A stretch of 64,000 nucleotides of DNA. Origin: Paenibacillus typhae (GTDB taxonomy: Bacteria > Bacillota > Bacilli > Paenibacillales > Paenibacillaceae). The stretch is from assembly GCF_900099765.1 (NCBI RefSeq), contig NZ_FNDX01000014.1:1-64000 (forward strand), written 5' to 3'. Below are positions 27,394 through 35,945 of the stretch, one piece after another. Position 1 is the stretch's first letter; each line of letters begins with the position of its first letter. The position numbers were made by a program, and so were the translations under genes. Under the pieces are notes generated by a model. The model made no database searches. It had not been told where the DNA came from and saw nothing but the letters and a program-made list of their open reading frames with translations.

Positions 27394-27915
27394 ATGAATT
27401 CCCAGGATCATCAGGAAGAGCAGCTGCTGAAGGTATTTGAGAATATCAGAAGTTTAACGAACCGTACAAACTGGAATGATCCGCTTCCCTACGGTGAATT
27501 TCTGATGATGTTCATGATCGATGTGATGATGAAAAAAGAAGAGGCCCGGCCGGATTCGCCGGAGTGCCGCGGCATTATGGTGTCCCGGTTAAGCGAGCTG
27601 CTGCAGATCAGCAGGCCTACCGCTTCACAGACCATCAGTGCGCTGGAGGATAAGGGCTTTATCCGGCGGACCGTTTCCGAAGCCGACCGGAGAGCCGTAT
27701 ATATAAGCCTTACCGGTGAGGGTCAGGCCGTATTCCGCGAGCGGATGGTGTATTATTCCGGCATCCTGAGTGAAATTATTGAGAAGGTGGGCCGGGAAGA
27801 GGTTGACCAGCTGCTCGCCACCTGCGACCGGCTGCGCAATGTCGTGGAGGAAGTAAGACAGCGTTATACCGCAGTCCGGCCGGAAGGCCGGGAGCAGACC
27901 GCGGGAGCAGTGTGA
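27394..27915 (+). CDS. MarR-family transcriptional regulator (second)
   Basis: 173 residues. Winged helix with MVSRLSELLQISRPTASQTISALEDKGFIRRTVSEADRRAVYISLTGEG at residues 63-112 and the DxR motif EADRRAVYI. CGGAGG precedes ATG 27394, which starts 37 bp after the first MarR gene, so both are probably on one transcript. The two proteins are only distantly alike; this one has a longer N-terminus and a helical C-terminal dimerisation tail. A terminator overlaps 27941-27977. Confidence 0.88.
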   Translation: MNSQDHQEEQLLKVFENIRSLTNRTNWNDPLPYGEFLMMFMIDVMMKKEEARPDSPECRGIMVSRLSELLQISRPTASQTISALEDKGFIRRTVSEADRRAVYISLTGEGQAVFRERMVYYSGILSEIIEKVGREEVDQLLATCDRLRNVVEEVRQRYTAVRPEGREQTAGAV

Positions 27916-27940
27916 CAGCGAAATCCGGATTCACCCGGTG

Positions 27941-27977
27941 AACCTTGCAGGAGAGTGATCATCTCGGCAAGGTTTTT
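27941..27977 (+). terminator. Terminator of the MarR pair
   Basis: CCTTGC pairs with GCAAGG, and inside it GAGA with TCTC, followed by a run of six T. Its position inside the long open frame that precedes the SLH-protein gene argues against a start at 27955. Confidence 0.78.
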
Positions 27978-28013
27978 TGGGGATAAGGAAAATTGGCTGT
28001 CTCTGCGGGATTT

Positions 28014-28119
28014 GCCCCCTGTAAACCGGGAATGCTGTACGCCGGGGACCGCAGATGTACCTGTTCAAGCCGGGCGTCAGCCCCTATGCTTTTCTCGTAT
28101 AACAAAATGGAAGCGCTTC
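28014..28119 (+). promoter_or_regulatory. Regulatory element A shared with the transporter at 34965, plus cre-like palindrome
   Basis: GCCCCCTG-T-AAAC (28014-28026) is followed by TGTACG (28036) and, 20 bp on, TGTACCTGTTCA (28056-28067). The same blocks in the same order and nearly the same spacing lie at 34747-34799. The paired TGTAC half-sites two helical turns apart suit an AraC-type activator. A perfect palindrome GAAGCGCTTC (28110-28119), close to but not an exact cre, follows before the start of the gene. Confidence 0.55.
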
Positions 28120-28146
28120 ATAAACTGCGAGGGGAGCTGGGATAAT

Positions 28147-31100
28147 TTGAAGTCTTTGGCTAAAAGAATCGGGGTCAGTCTGCTGCTCTGCATGATGGTA
28201 GCTGTACAGGCCGGAGTGGCGGGAATCACAGGGAATGTGGCGGAAGCGGCGGACAAAGCGCTCGCCCAGAAGCCGTATATGGGCTGGAGCAGCTACAGCA
28301 TGCAGGTGTATGAACCATCCGGCAACTGGATATCGGCAGAGCGCATCAAGGAGCAGTCTGATGCCATGCACGAGAAGCTTCAGGCCTACGGCTATGAATA
28401 TATCAATATTGATGCAGGCTGGAACGGCGGAATGGATGAATACGGCCGGCCTATACCTAACGCAGAGCGCTATCCGGACGGGTTCCAGGAGGTTATCGAC
28501 TATGTGCATAACAACGGCCAGAAGATCGGGATTTATCTGATTCCGGGTGTATCGATCGACGCCTATAACCAGAATCTCGAAATTTACGGCACCAACGGGG
28601 AGTGCAGGATACAGGACATCACCTATAAGCCGCTGACGGTTATGGACTATTGGAACTCCTATACTTACAAAATCGATTTCACTAATCCCTGTGCCCAAAA
28701 ATATGTGGACTCGATCGCTGATCTTCTCGGTGAATGGGGCATCGACTTCGTGAAGTTCGACAGTGTTACTCCAGGCTCGGGCATCAACAATCTTAGCCGT
28801 GATGCGCGCGGGGATGTGGAGGCCTGGTCCAAGGCGCTGGACCGCCATGATATCTGGTTCGAGCTGTCATGGGCGCTGGACCACAACTATGCGGATTTCT
28901 GGAAGCAGTATGCCAACGGCTGGCGGATCCATTGGGATGTGGAGTCGTATGACAGCAGTGTCGGGCTGACCCAGTGGGCCAATATCGCCCGCCTGTTCCC
29001 GGAGGCTGCGATCTGGTGGAGAGAGGCCGGCCCCGGGGGCTGGAATGATTTTGATTCCCTCAATGTCGGCAACGGTGCGATGGACGGACTTACGCGGGAT
29101 GAGCGGCAGACGGCCATGACCTTCTGGGCAGTATCGGCGGCGCAGCTCTATATCGGCAATGATATGACCCGGCTGGATGATTACGGAATGCAGCTGCTGA
29201 CCAATGAGGAGGTCATCGCCGTCAACCAGGCCGGACATCCGGCGCATCCGGTATCGATGAACAGCCAGCAGCAGGTCTGGTATGCCAATAACGGTGACGG
29301 GACTTATAATGTGGCCCTGTTCAATCTCGGCAGCCGCAGCGCCGCAGTGGATGTGAACTGGAGTGACATCGGCCTGGAGGGCCCGGCTTCTGTCCGCGAT
29401 CTGTGGAGCCGCAGCGAGCTGGGGACATTCGGGACCGGCTTCAGCAGCGGACCGCTGGAGCCGCATGCCTCAAGGCTGCTCAAGGTTACGGCCAAGAGCG
29501 GAGCATCCATCGTCAACGACGATGATACGAATGTCCGCTATACCGGCTCCTGGAAGCGGAATGGCGGCAAGGAGCAGACTCCGGCCTCACAGGACATTGC
29601 GGTGACCGTTTCAGAATCGGCACAGCCCCCTGGCGGCGGGAATCCGGCTGAACCAGGCGGCGGCACAGTGACGCAGGCGGTCTATATCAATGACAGCGAC
29701 AGCGGGATTGTCTACAGCGGAGCCTGGTCCTCGCAGTCGGGCAGACCCCACGGGGATTACCGGGGAGATGTCCACTACACCGAGACGGACGGCGATTATT
29801 TTGAATACACCTTCAAGGGAACGGGCATCGACCTGCTGACGGAGAAGGATTCCTCGCAAGGGGATATCCTGGTCTATCTGGACGATGAAGCCAGCCCGCA
29901 GACGGTAAGCACCTATACACCGGGGGCCAAGGAAGCCCAGCAGGTTGTCTACAGCATGTCAGGGCTTGCCGATGAAGAGCATACGCTGAAGGTAGTAAAG
30001 GGCTCAGGCCAATACATGCTGCTGGATGCGCTGAGAATCAGCGTCAGCCGGCTGCTTGACCCGGCGTCAGCTGAATTTGATAAAGCGCCGGACAAACAGG
30101 CGGATGTGACGGTTAGTCTTCCGGCGGGCAGTGATTCGCTGCTGGAGGTCCGAAACGGGACAGCGGTGCTGGCAAAGGGCGGAGACTATACAGTAAGCCG
30201 GAACGGGGTCACCATCCGTAAGGACTATCTGTATAATCTGCCTTCAGGCAAAGCGGAGCTGACCTTCATGTTCGATGGAGGAGCGAGCGCTGTGCTTGAG
30301 ATAAGCATCACTGGCTCGGCGATGGTCCGCTATTCGCTCATAAATAATGATGATCCGGCCATTGTTTACAACGGCTCCTGGTCACGCAGTACCGGCCGGG
30401 GCATGGGCGATTACAAGGATGATGTGCAGTACGCCGAGCAGAACGGCGACTCCTTCGAATATACCTTCAGCGGTACGGGCATCCAGCTGTATACCGAAAA
30501 AGACGCTTCCCAGGGCGACATGGATATTTATGTCGACGGAGAATTTAAGGAGACGGTCAGTGCCTACAATAACGGACGCCTGGCCCAGCAGAACCTGTAC
30601 AGCATTACAGGACTGCCGGAAGGGCTTCATACCCTGAAGGCGGTGAAAAAATCAGGCAGCTTCATGCTGCTGGATATGCTGAAGGTGGAAATTCCGGATC
30701 TGATCAATCCGGTGGAGGCTGTCTTCGACAAAGCTGCGCCAGCCGGACTTGAGGTAAAGCTGCTGCGCGAGCCTTCCCTGTTTGGAGGCATCCGCCAGGG
30801 TACTTATACACTGGCTGAAGGGACAGATTATACACTTACAGGTGATACCGTAACAGTGAAGCAGGAGTATCTGGCCGCACAGCCGGAGGGCATGCTTCAG
30901 CTGACGTTTGCTTTTAACGGAGATTATCTGAACGATGTCCACTATACGGAAGCTGACGGGGATTATCTGGAGTATACGTTCAGCGGCACCGGCATTTCTA
31001 TGAGCGGTCCCAAGGGGCCTGAGCTCGGCAATATGGATATCTATCTGGATGGTGAGTTTATCCAGACAGTGAGTGCTTACAGCAGTGAACGGCAGGTGCT

Positions 31101-32025
31101 GCAAAAGCTCTTCAGCCTGGGCGGCCTCAGCAGCGGAGTCCATGTGCTGAAGGCGGTTAAAGCCTCAGGCAGCCTGATGCTCAGCGACCAGCTCAGTTAT
31201 ACTGTCGGCGGCGGAACCGGCGGCCCTACAGATCCGGGCGGGCAGCCTACACCTGCGCCGTCAGCTACAGCAACTCCGGCGCCGACAGCAGCTCCGTCAC
31301 CGGTGCCGGCAGTTCCGGGCGGGGTTCCGGCAGCAACGGCATCTCCATCGGTATCTCCGTCCGCAACGCCTTCTGCAGCGCCTGGGCCAAGCGCGTCACC
31401 GGCGGCAGATCAGGATGCCGGGAAGCAGCATGAAGCCTATATCAGCGGCTACCCTGACGGACTATTCAAGCCCGAGCAGAAGATTACCCGGGCGGAGATG
31501 GCAGCACTGCTGGTTAAAGCAGCTGCCCGTGAAAGCGGAGGAGCAGTACCGGCGTTCAGTGATATAAAGGCCGGTCACTGGGCCGCAGAGGCCATAACCG
31601 GTGCAGCCGCTATGGGGCTGATGAACGGTTATCCGGACGGCAGCTTCAGGCCGGACCGGCAGATTACCCGGGCAGAATTGGCCAGCCTCGTAGTGCTGCT
31701 TGGGAATATTACATCGGCACCCGGGGCCGGATATAGTGATGTTACCGCCGGTCACTGGGCTGAATCTGCTATCCGGCAGGCACAGGGAGCCGGCATTCTG
31801 AAAGGCTATGCAGACGGCACCTTCCGCCCCGGTCAGGCGGTGACCCGCGCTGAAGCAGTGACAGCCGTGAACAGGGCGTTCGGCAGGGGCCCATTATCCG
31901 GTGCGGCAGCTTCCCCTTGGCTCGATGTACCGCTGACACACTGGGCCTTCGGCGATATTCTGGAGGCTTCCATGGATCACACCTACACGGAAAAGAGTGG
32001 GGGCGGTGAAGAACTGGGCGGCTGA
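28147..32025 (+). CDS. SLH-anchored surface glycoside hydrolase, GH27 (alpha-galactosidase-like) with repeated beta modules
   Basis: About 1292 residues from TTG 28147 (GAGGGGAG 9 nt before). Order: signal peptide cleaved near VAEAA; GH27 barrel with nucleophile Asp205 (FVKFDSV) and acid/base Asp264 (RIHWDVE); C-terminal beta domain; then alternating jelly-roll-like modules (IVYSGAWSSQSGRPHGDYR; IVYNGSWSRSTGRGMGDYK; a truncated third) and CBM_X2-like modules (FDKAPDKQADVTVSL; FDKAAPAGLEVKLL); a Pro/Ala/Ser/Thr linker; and three SLH repeats (YISGYPDGLFKPEQKITRAEM onward) that bind secondary cell-wall polymer. GH27 enzymes usually keep an Asp-Asp pair that grips the sugar; here it reads Asp89-Ala90 (NIDAGW), so specificity may be for beta-L-arabinopyranoside or another sugar rather than alpha-galactose. 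Shared leader sequence links it to the 34965 transporter. Confidence 0.88.
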   Translation: MKSLAKRIGVSLLLCMMVAVQAGVAGITGNVAEAADKALAQKPYMGWSSYSMQVYEPSGNWISAERIKEQSDAMHEKLQAYGYEYINIDAGWNGGMDEYGRPIPNAERYPDGFQEVIDYVHNNGQKIGIYLIPGVSIDAYNQNLEIYGTNGECRIQDITYKPLTVMDYWNSYTYKIDFTNPCAQKYVDSIADLLGEWGIDFVKFDSVTPGSGINNLSRDARGDVEAWSKALDRHDIWFELSWALDHNYADFWKQYANGWRIHWDVESYDSSVGLTQWANIARLFPEAAIWWREAGPGGWNDFDSLNVGNGAMDGLTRDERQTAMTFWAVSAAQLYIGNDMTRLDDYGMQLLTNEEVIAVNQAGHPAHPVSMNSQQQVWYANNGDGTYNVALFNLGSRSAAVDVNWSDIGLEGPASVRDLWSRSELGTFGTGFSSGPLEPHASRLLKVTAKSGASIVNDDDTNVRYTGSWKRNGGKEQTPASQDIAVTVSESAQPPGGGNPAEPGGGTVTQAVYINDSDSGIVYSGAWSSQSGRPHGDYRGDVHYTETDGDYFEYTFKGTGIDLLTEKDSSQGDILVYLDDEASPQTVSTYTPGAKEAQQVVYSMSGLADEEHTLKVVKGSGQYMLLDALRISVSRLLDPASAEFDKAPDKQADVTVSLPAGSDSLLEVRNGTAVLAKGGDYTVSRNGVTIRKDYLYNLPSGKAELTFMFDGGASAVLEISITGSAMVRYSLINNDDPAIVYNGSWSRSTGRGMGDYKDDVQYAEQNGDSFEYTFSGTGIQLYTEKDASQGDMDIYVDGEFKETVSAYNNGRLAQQNLYSITGLPEGLHTLKAVKKSGSFMLLDMLKVEIPDLINPVEAVFDKAAPAGLEVKLLREPSLFGGIRQGTYTLAEGTDYTLTGDTVTVKQEYLAAQPEGMLQLTFAFNGDYLNDVHYTEADGDYLEYTFSGTGISMSGPKGPELGNMDIYLDGEFIQTVSAYSSERQVLQKLFSLGGLSSGVHVLKAVKASGSLMLSDQLSYTVGGGTGGPTDPGGQPTPAPSATATPAPTAAPSPVPAVPGGVPAATASPSVSPSATPSAAPGPSASPAADQDAGKQHEAYISGYPDGLFKPEQKITRAEMAALLVKAAARESGGAVPAFSDIKAGHWAAEAITGAAAMGLMNGYPDGSFRPDRQITRAELASLVVLLGNITSAPGAGYSDVTAGHWAESAIRQAQGAGILKGYADGTFRPGQAVTRAEAVTAVNRAFGRGPLSGAAASPWLDVPLTHWAFGDILEASMDHTYTEKSGGGEELGG

Positions 32026-32082
32026 TGCTTCTGCCGGCCTGTTAAGGACCTGGGGCAGAACAAATGCAAGGAATGAAAGCGT

Positions 32083-32109
32083 AAAGGAGCCGGCAGCGGC
32101 TCCTTTTTT
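32083..32109 (+). terminator. Terminator of the SLH glycosidase gene
   Basis: AAGGAGCC pairs with GGCTCCTT around a 6-nt loop, followed by a T-run (32104-32109), 58 bp after the stop. Confidence 0.85.
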
Positions 32110-32275
32110 CGCCGGGCAGCTAGTGCCCGGACAGCTGGAGAATTCCGGCATTGTGCTGCAGAACCTGCCATAAAATAGGCTGCAGATAAGTTAGCCTTGT
32201 GAAGGGCTAAGGCTGATTCAGACCGGGCAGCGCCTGACAAGGGACTTGACTGCCGGGCAAATTCTTTTAAGCTTA

Positions 32276-32294
32276 TATAATGATAGCGCTATCA
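32276..32294 (+). promoter_or_regulatory. TATAAT -10 element abutting a perfect palindromic cre site
   Basis: TATAAT (32276-32281) runs straight into TGATAGCGCTATCA (32281-32294), an uninterrupted 14-bp palindrome that satisfies the cre consensus at every position. CcpA bound here would cover the transcription start of the AraC-type sensor gene. No good -35 is present; TTGACT at 32246 is too far away. Confidence 0.75.
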
Positions 32295-32314
32295 ATCGGG
32301 AGGGGAATGAATCC

Positions 32315-34604
32315 ATGCTCAAGTACTCCAAGGTATTCCGCAGATTTCTAATCTCTTATATGGTGATTCTGATCATTCCCGGCATTGGCGGATATATGTC
32401 TTACCGTACCTCCATTTCCGTAACGGAATCCATCTCCATTGAGAATAGCGTGATCCAGCTGCAGAAAAGCCAGGAGCTGCTGGAGCGCCGGATGGCTGAA
32501 GTGGAGGGGCTGACCCGGCAGCTGGCGATCAACCCGGAGCTGAATGTGCTGCTGAATGAAAGAAGCGGGGAAAAGAACGTCTACGGGATCTGGAGAACAA
32601 TGCGCAATGTGCTCACCTTCGGACAGACCAATGATTTTCTGCAGAATTATTATATTTATCTCGCCAACTACGACCTGGTGCTGACCTCAGGTTCATCTTA
32701 CCGCCCGGAGCATTATTATGAGATCTATCATTATAATGAGCTGCCGCTTGAAAAGTGGCGGACGGAGGTGCTGCAGCAAACACACCGCAGCGAAATCAGG
32801 CCGCTTAGCGCCTTTGTCGGCAAGGGTGTACAGACCTCGGTTATTACCTATATGCAGTCGCTGCCGCTCGACAGCTTCAACGATTCATCTCCTGCCGTAG
32901 TGGTTGTAATGATTGATGAAAAAATTATCGCCAGCCTCCTCTCCGGCCTGACCGAACGTTACGGGGGCTGGGTCCATATCAGCGATGCGCAGGGCAGAAC
33001 GATTGTGCTGCAGGGACAGGATGAACCTTATATGGAGGAGCTGCACGCTGACGCTTCGTTTGATCCCGGCAGGGTCAGCCAGTTCTACCGGAACGATCTG
33101 GTCATTACGACCGCTTCAGATAAGAACGGCTGGGTGTATCAGGCCGGAATTCCCCGCAGCAGCCTGATGGAGAATGCGAACAGGATCAAATATACGTCCT
33201 GGCTGATAACCGGAGGCACACTGTTCCTCGGCCTGCTGGCCGGACTGGTGCTGGCTTACCGCAACAGTGCTCCGATCAACCGGCTGCTCAGTGTGATGAA
33301 GGAGCAGTTCGGCAAGGAGGAATCGGCGGAGCAGAGCGAGTTCGATTTCCTGAGCGGAAATATCGCCGATATGATTTCCAAGAACAGGCTGCTGGAAAGC
33401 GAGCTTACACGCCAGCTTCCGCTCGTACGGGACGCTTTTGTCAAGCGGCTGATTGCCGGGGAATTCGAGTCGCGGGAAGAAATCGCCTCTGCAGCTGCCC
33501 AGGCCGATATCGGGCTTAATCAGGGGGCTGGATATGCCGGAGTAATCCTGATCAGCGGCTATAACGGCATGGACAGTGTAGAAATCCTGAATGAGCTGAA
33601 CGCGGCCAGGCTGCTGGTGAAGCAGGCGTTTATATCCATGGCCGGAAGCCTGCCGGTAACGGATCTGGGCTCTGATAAAATCGTCGTCCTGTTCTTTACG
33701 AACAGCGGAGAAGAGGGGGCGGGACCGGAGCAGGAAGTCCGTATTACCGGCATTATGGCCCCAGTTCGTCCTGAAGGAATACCGGATCTCCATCCAGTCC
33801 GGCTTCGGGGGTTACTTCCCTTTGGCTACGGAGGTCAGCGGCTCATTCGAGCAGGCGAAGCAGGCGCTGGAGTATGCGGTCTATACGAACAATAAAGGGG
33901 TTCTCTGGGCGCATGAAGCACAGCTTGAGAACAGCAGCACTTATTATTATCCGCTCGATACAGAGCAGCGGCTGATCAGTACACTGCGGGCCGGAGAGCT
34001 GGCGGAGGCGGTGCGGATTCTCGATGGGGCCTTTGAGCAGAACCTGGGCGGGCGGGAGCTGTCCGTCGAGATGAAGCACCAGCTGATCGGGGAGATGAAG
34101 GGAACCTTCCTCAAGCTGCTGGATCAGAAGGCTTTTATGGAATCGCCGCTCTTCGAGGGAGCCAAACGGCGGATCATTGACATCAGCTCTGCGGAGCCGC
34201 CGGACATGATCAGAGCCGAGTTCCAGACGGTTATGGAGGAGCTTTGCGGTTACATTGCCAATAAGAAAAAAGCGGCCCATACCCAGATCGTCAAGCAGAT
34301 GTATCAGTATACCGAGGAAATGTACGCTGATTCCGAGCTGACCCTCTACCGGGTGGCAGAGCATGTGGAGCGGCCGGAAAAATACATCTCCCAGCTGTTC
34401 AAGGAGGTGACCGGGGTCAATTACTCCGATCATCTGGTGAAGGTAAGAATGGACCGTGCAGCGGTTCTGCTGAGGGATAGCCGGTATACTGTCGATGAAA
34501 TAGCCGCCCTGGTGGGCTATAACAGCTCACACTCCTTCCGCAGAGCCTTCAAGCGCTTAACAGGAATCTCACCGAGTACGTACCGGCAATCGGGTACTGA
34601 ATAG
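32315..34604 (+). pseudogene. AraC-family membrane sensor-regulator, split by a +1 frameshift
   Basis: One gene read in two frames. Residues from ATG 32315 (GGGAGGGG 9 nt before) give an N-terminal membrane segment (FLISYMVILIIPGIGGYMSYRTSI), an extracellular Cache-like sensor, a second membrane segment (SWLITGGTLFLGLLAGLVLAY) and part of the cytoplasmic domain. That frame then turns to nonsense and stops at 33895. The second frame continues the protein (QFVLKEYRISIQSGFGGYF, then the AraC double helix-turn-helix, LYRVAEHVERPEKYISQLFKEVTGVNYSDHL and YTVDEIAALVGYNSSHSFRRAFKRLTGISPSTYR) to 34604. Dropping one C from the CCCC run at 33759-33762 restores a roughly 760-residue protein of normal length. 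Either a real inactivating mutation or a sequencing error. It sits between the SLH glycosidase and the 34965 transporter, which it would be expected to control. Confidence 0.85.
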
Positions 34605-34643
34605 AGGCCGGCTCCGCTCAGGCTTAAATATGTATTACCGCTT

Positions 34644-34686
34644 ACGGCTGCATCATCCGGTAGGGAGGGTGCAGCCGTTCTATTTT
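34644..34686 (+). terminator. Terminator after the AraC-type sensor gene
   Basis: ACGGCTGCA and TGCAGCCGT form a 9-bp stem around a 17-nt loop, followed by TCTATTTT, 40 bp after the stop at 34604. Confidence 0.75.
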
Positions 34687-34746
34687 GCCGGAATGATATG
34701 AATCCGCTTACAAATTACTGGAATAGAGGCCGTACCAGGAAGTACT

Positions 34747-34847
34747 GCCCCCTGCAAACAGGGTGAAATGTACGCAAAATACGGAAGTGTACCTGTTCAG
34801 GGACGGCGGTTATCCACTATGATCAACTCGTGTAGAAAGCGCTATCA
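34747..34847 (+). promoter_or_regulatory. Regulatory element B (shared with 28014) and cre site upstream of the transporter operon
   Basis: GCCCCCTG-C-AAAC (34747-34759), TGTACG (34769) and TGTACCTGTTCA (34788-34799) repeat the blocks found at 28014-28068. A near-consensus cre, AGAAAGCGCTATCA (34834-34847), follows. The matching layout implies that the SLH glycosidase and this transporter answer to the same activator and to CcpA. Confidence 0.6.
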
Positions 34848-34899
34848 CACAAAACAAAGCTTATGCTTGCGAAACACAAAACAAAGCGTATGCTTCCGA
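34847..34899 (+). repeat. Two 26-bp direct repeats in the transporter leader
   Basis: ACACAAAACAAAGC-TTATGCTT-GCGA (34847-34872) recurs with two substitutions at 34874-34899, period 27 bp. Each unit contains a small AAGC/GCTT inverted repeat. They lie between the cre site and the ribosome binding site, probably in the transcribed leader. Confidence 0.6.
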
Positions 34900-34964
34900 G
34901 GCGAGTTTTGTACGAAGCTAATCACTGAAGTATACGCTAACAAAACTTTGAGGGGGAGATCAAC

Positions 34965-35930
34965 CTGCAAAAAGATATAGCCCTGCGCAGCCGGACGGTG
35001 CCCCGCAGCAAGGGCCGGGCCAGACTGCAGGTCGCCGGAAAAAAGATACTGAAGCACTGGCAGCTGCATCTGCTGGTCATCCCGCCGCTGCTGTTCTTTC
35101 TTATTTTCAAGTATTATCCGATGGCGAACGCCGTTCTGGCTTTTAAGGATTACAACGTTATTAAAGGAATCTGGGGCAGCCCCTGGGTCGGGCTCAAGCA
35201 TTTCCGGCTGTTTTTTGAAAATCCGATGTTCTGGACGCTGGTCAAAAATACGCTGCTGCTCAGCGGCTATCTGCTGCTGGCCGGGTTCCCGATCCCGATT
35301 CTGCTGGCCCTGATGATCAACGAAATCCGCGGCGGCCGGTTCAAGCGGTTCGTCCAGCTGGTCTCGTTCGCGCCCTATTTTATATCCACGGTTGTTATGG
35401 TGTCGATTATCATGCTATTCCTGGCACCGCGTCTGGGCTTTGCCAATATTGCGCTCAACTTCTTCGGGCTGGAGTCGGTGAACTTTCTGGGCGAACCCGG
35501 GATGTTCCGCTCAATTTATGTATGGTCCGATATCTGGCAGACGGCCGGCTACAGTGCAGTGATTTATCTGGCGGCACTCGCCGGCATCGATCCGACGCTC
35601 TACGAGGCAGCCAAGGTGGACGGGGCTTCACGGTTTCAAAAAATCCGCCACGTGGACCTGCCCGGCATTGTGCCGACGATTGTCATTATTCTGATTCTGA
35701 ATGTGGGCAATGTGATGGCGATTGGCTTTGAAAAGGTCTATCTGCTGCAGAATCCGCTCAATATTGTCAATTCGGAGATCATAGCCACGTACGTCTACGG
35801 GATCGGCCTGCTGAATGCCAACTACAGCTTCGCCACCGCCGTCGGACTGTTCAATTCACTGATTAATCTGGTGCTGCTGGTAACTGTAAACGGGCTTGCC
35901 AAGCGGATCACCAGCAACAGTATCTGGTAG
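34965..35930 (+). CDS. Carbohydrate ABC transporter permease (LplB-like)
   Basis: First membrane subunit of an LplB/YtcP/LipO-type importer. Six predicted membrane segments (LHLLVIPPLLFFLIFKYYPMANAVLAFKDYN first), coupling motif EAAKVDGASRFQKIRHVDLPG, and the LplB-type ending TYVYGIGLLNANYSFATAVGLFNSLINLVLL. The start is unusual. AGGGGGAG (34951-34958) lies 6 nt before CTG 34965, giving MQKDIALRSRTVPRSKGRARL, while the first conventional start, GTG 34998, has no ribosome site. I annotate CTG 34965 with GTG 34998 as the alternative. First gene of a four-gene operon. Confidence 0.88.
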   Translation: MQKDIALRSRTVPRSKGRARLQVAGKKILKHWQLHLLVIPPLLFFLIFKYYPMANAVLAFKDYNVIKGIWGSPWVGLKHFRLFFENPMFWTLVKNTLLLSGYLLLAGFPIPILLALMINEIRGGRFKRFVQLVSFAPYFISTVVMVSIIMLFLAPRLGFANIALNFFGLESVNFLGEPGMFRSIYVWSDIWQTAGYSAVIYLAALAGIDPTLYEAAKVDGASRFQKIRHVDLPGIVPTIVIILILNVGNVMAIGFEKVYLLQNPLNIVNSEIIATYVYGIGLLNANYSFATAVGLFNSLINLVLLVTVNGLAKRITSNSIW

Positions 35931-35945
35931 GAGAGGAGTTTCTGT

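Noticed and set aside
28110..28119. GAAGCGCTTC as a bona fide cre site
   Set aside because: It is palindromic but does not fit the spacing of the cre consensus, so it is called only cre-like.
27955..28146. N-terminal extension of the SLH glycosidase
   Set aside because: It overlaps the terminator at 27941-27977 and the conserved regulatory block; a proper signal peptide starts at TTG 28147.
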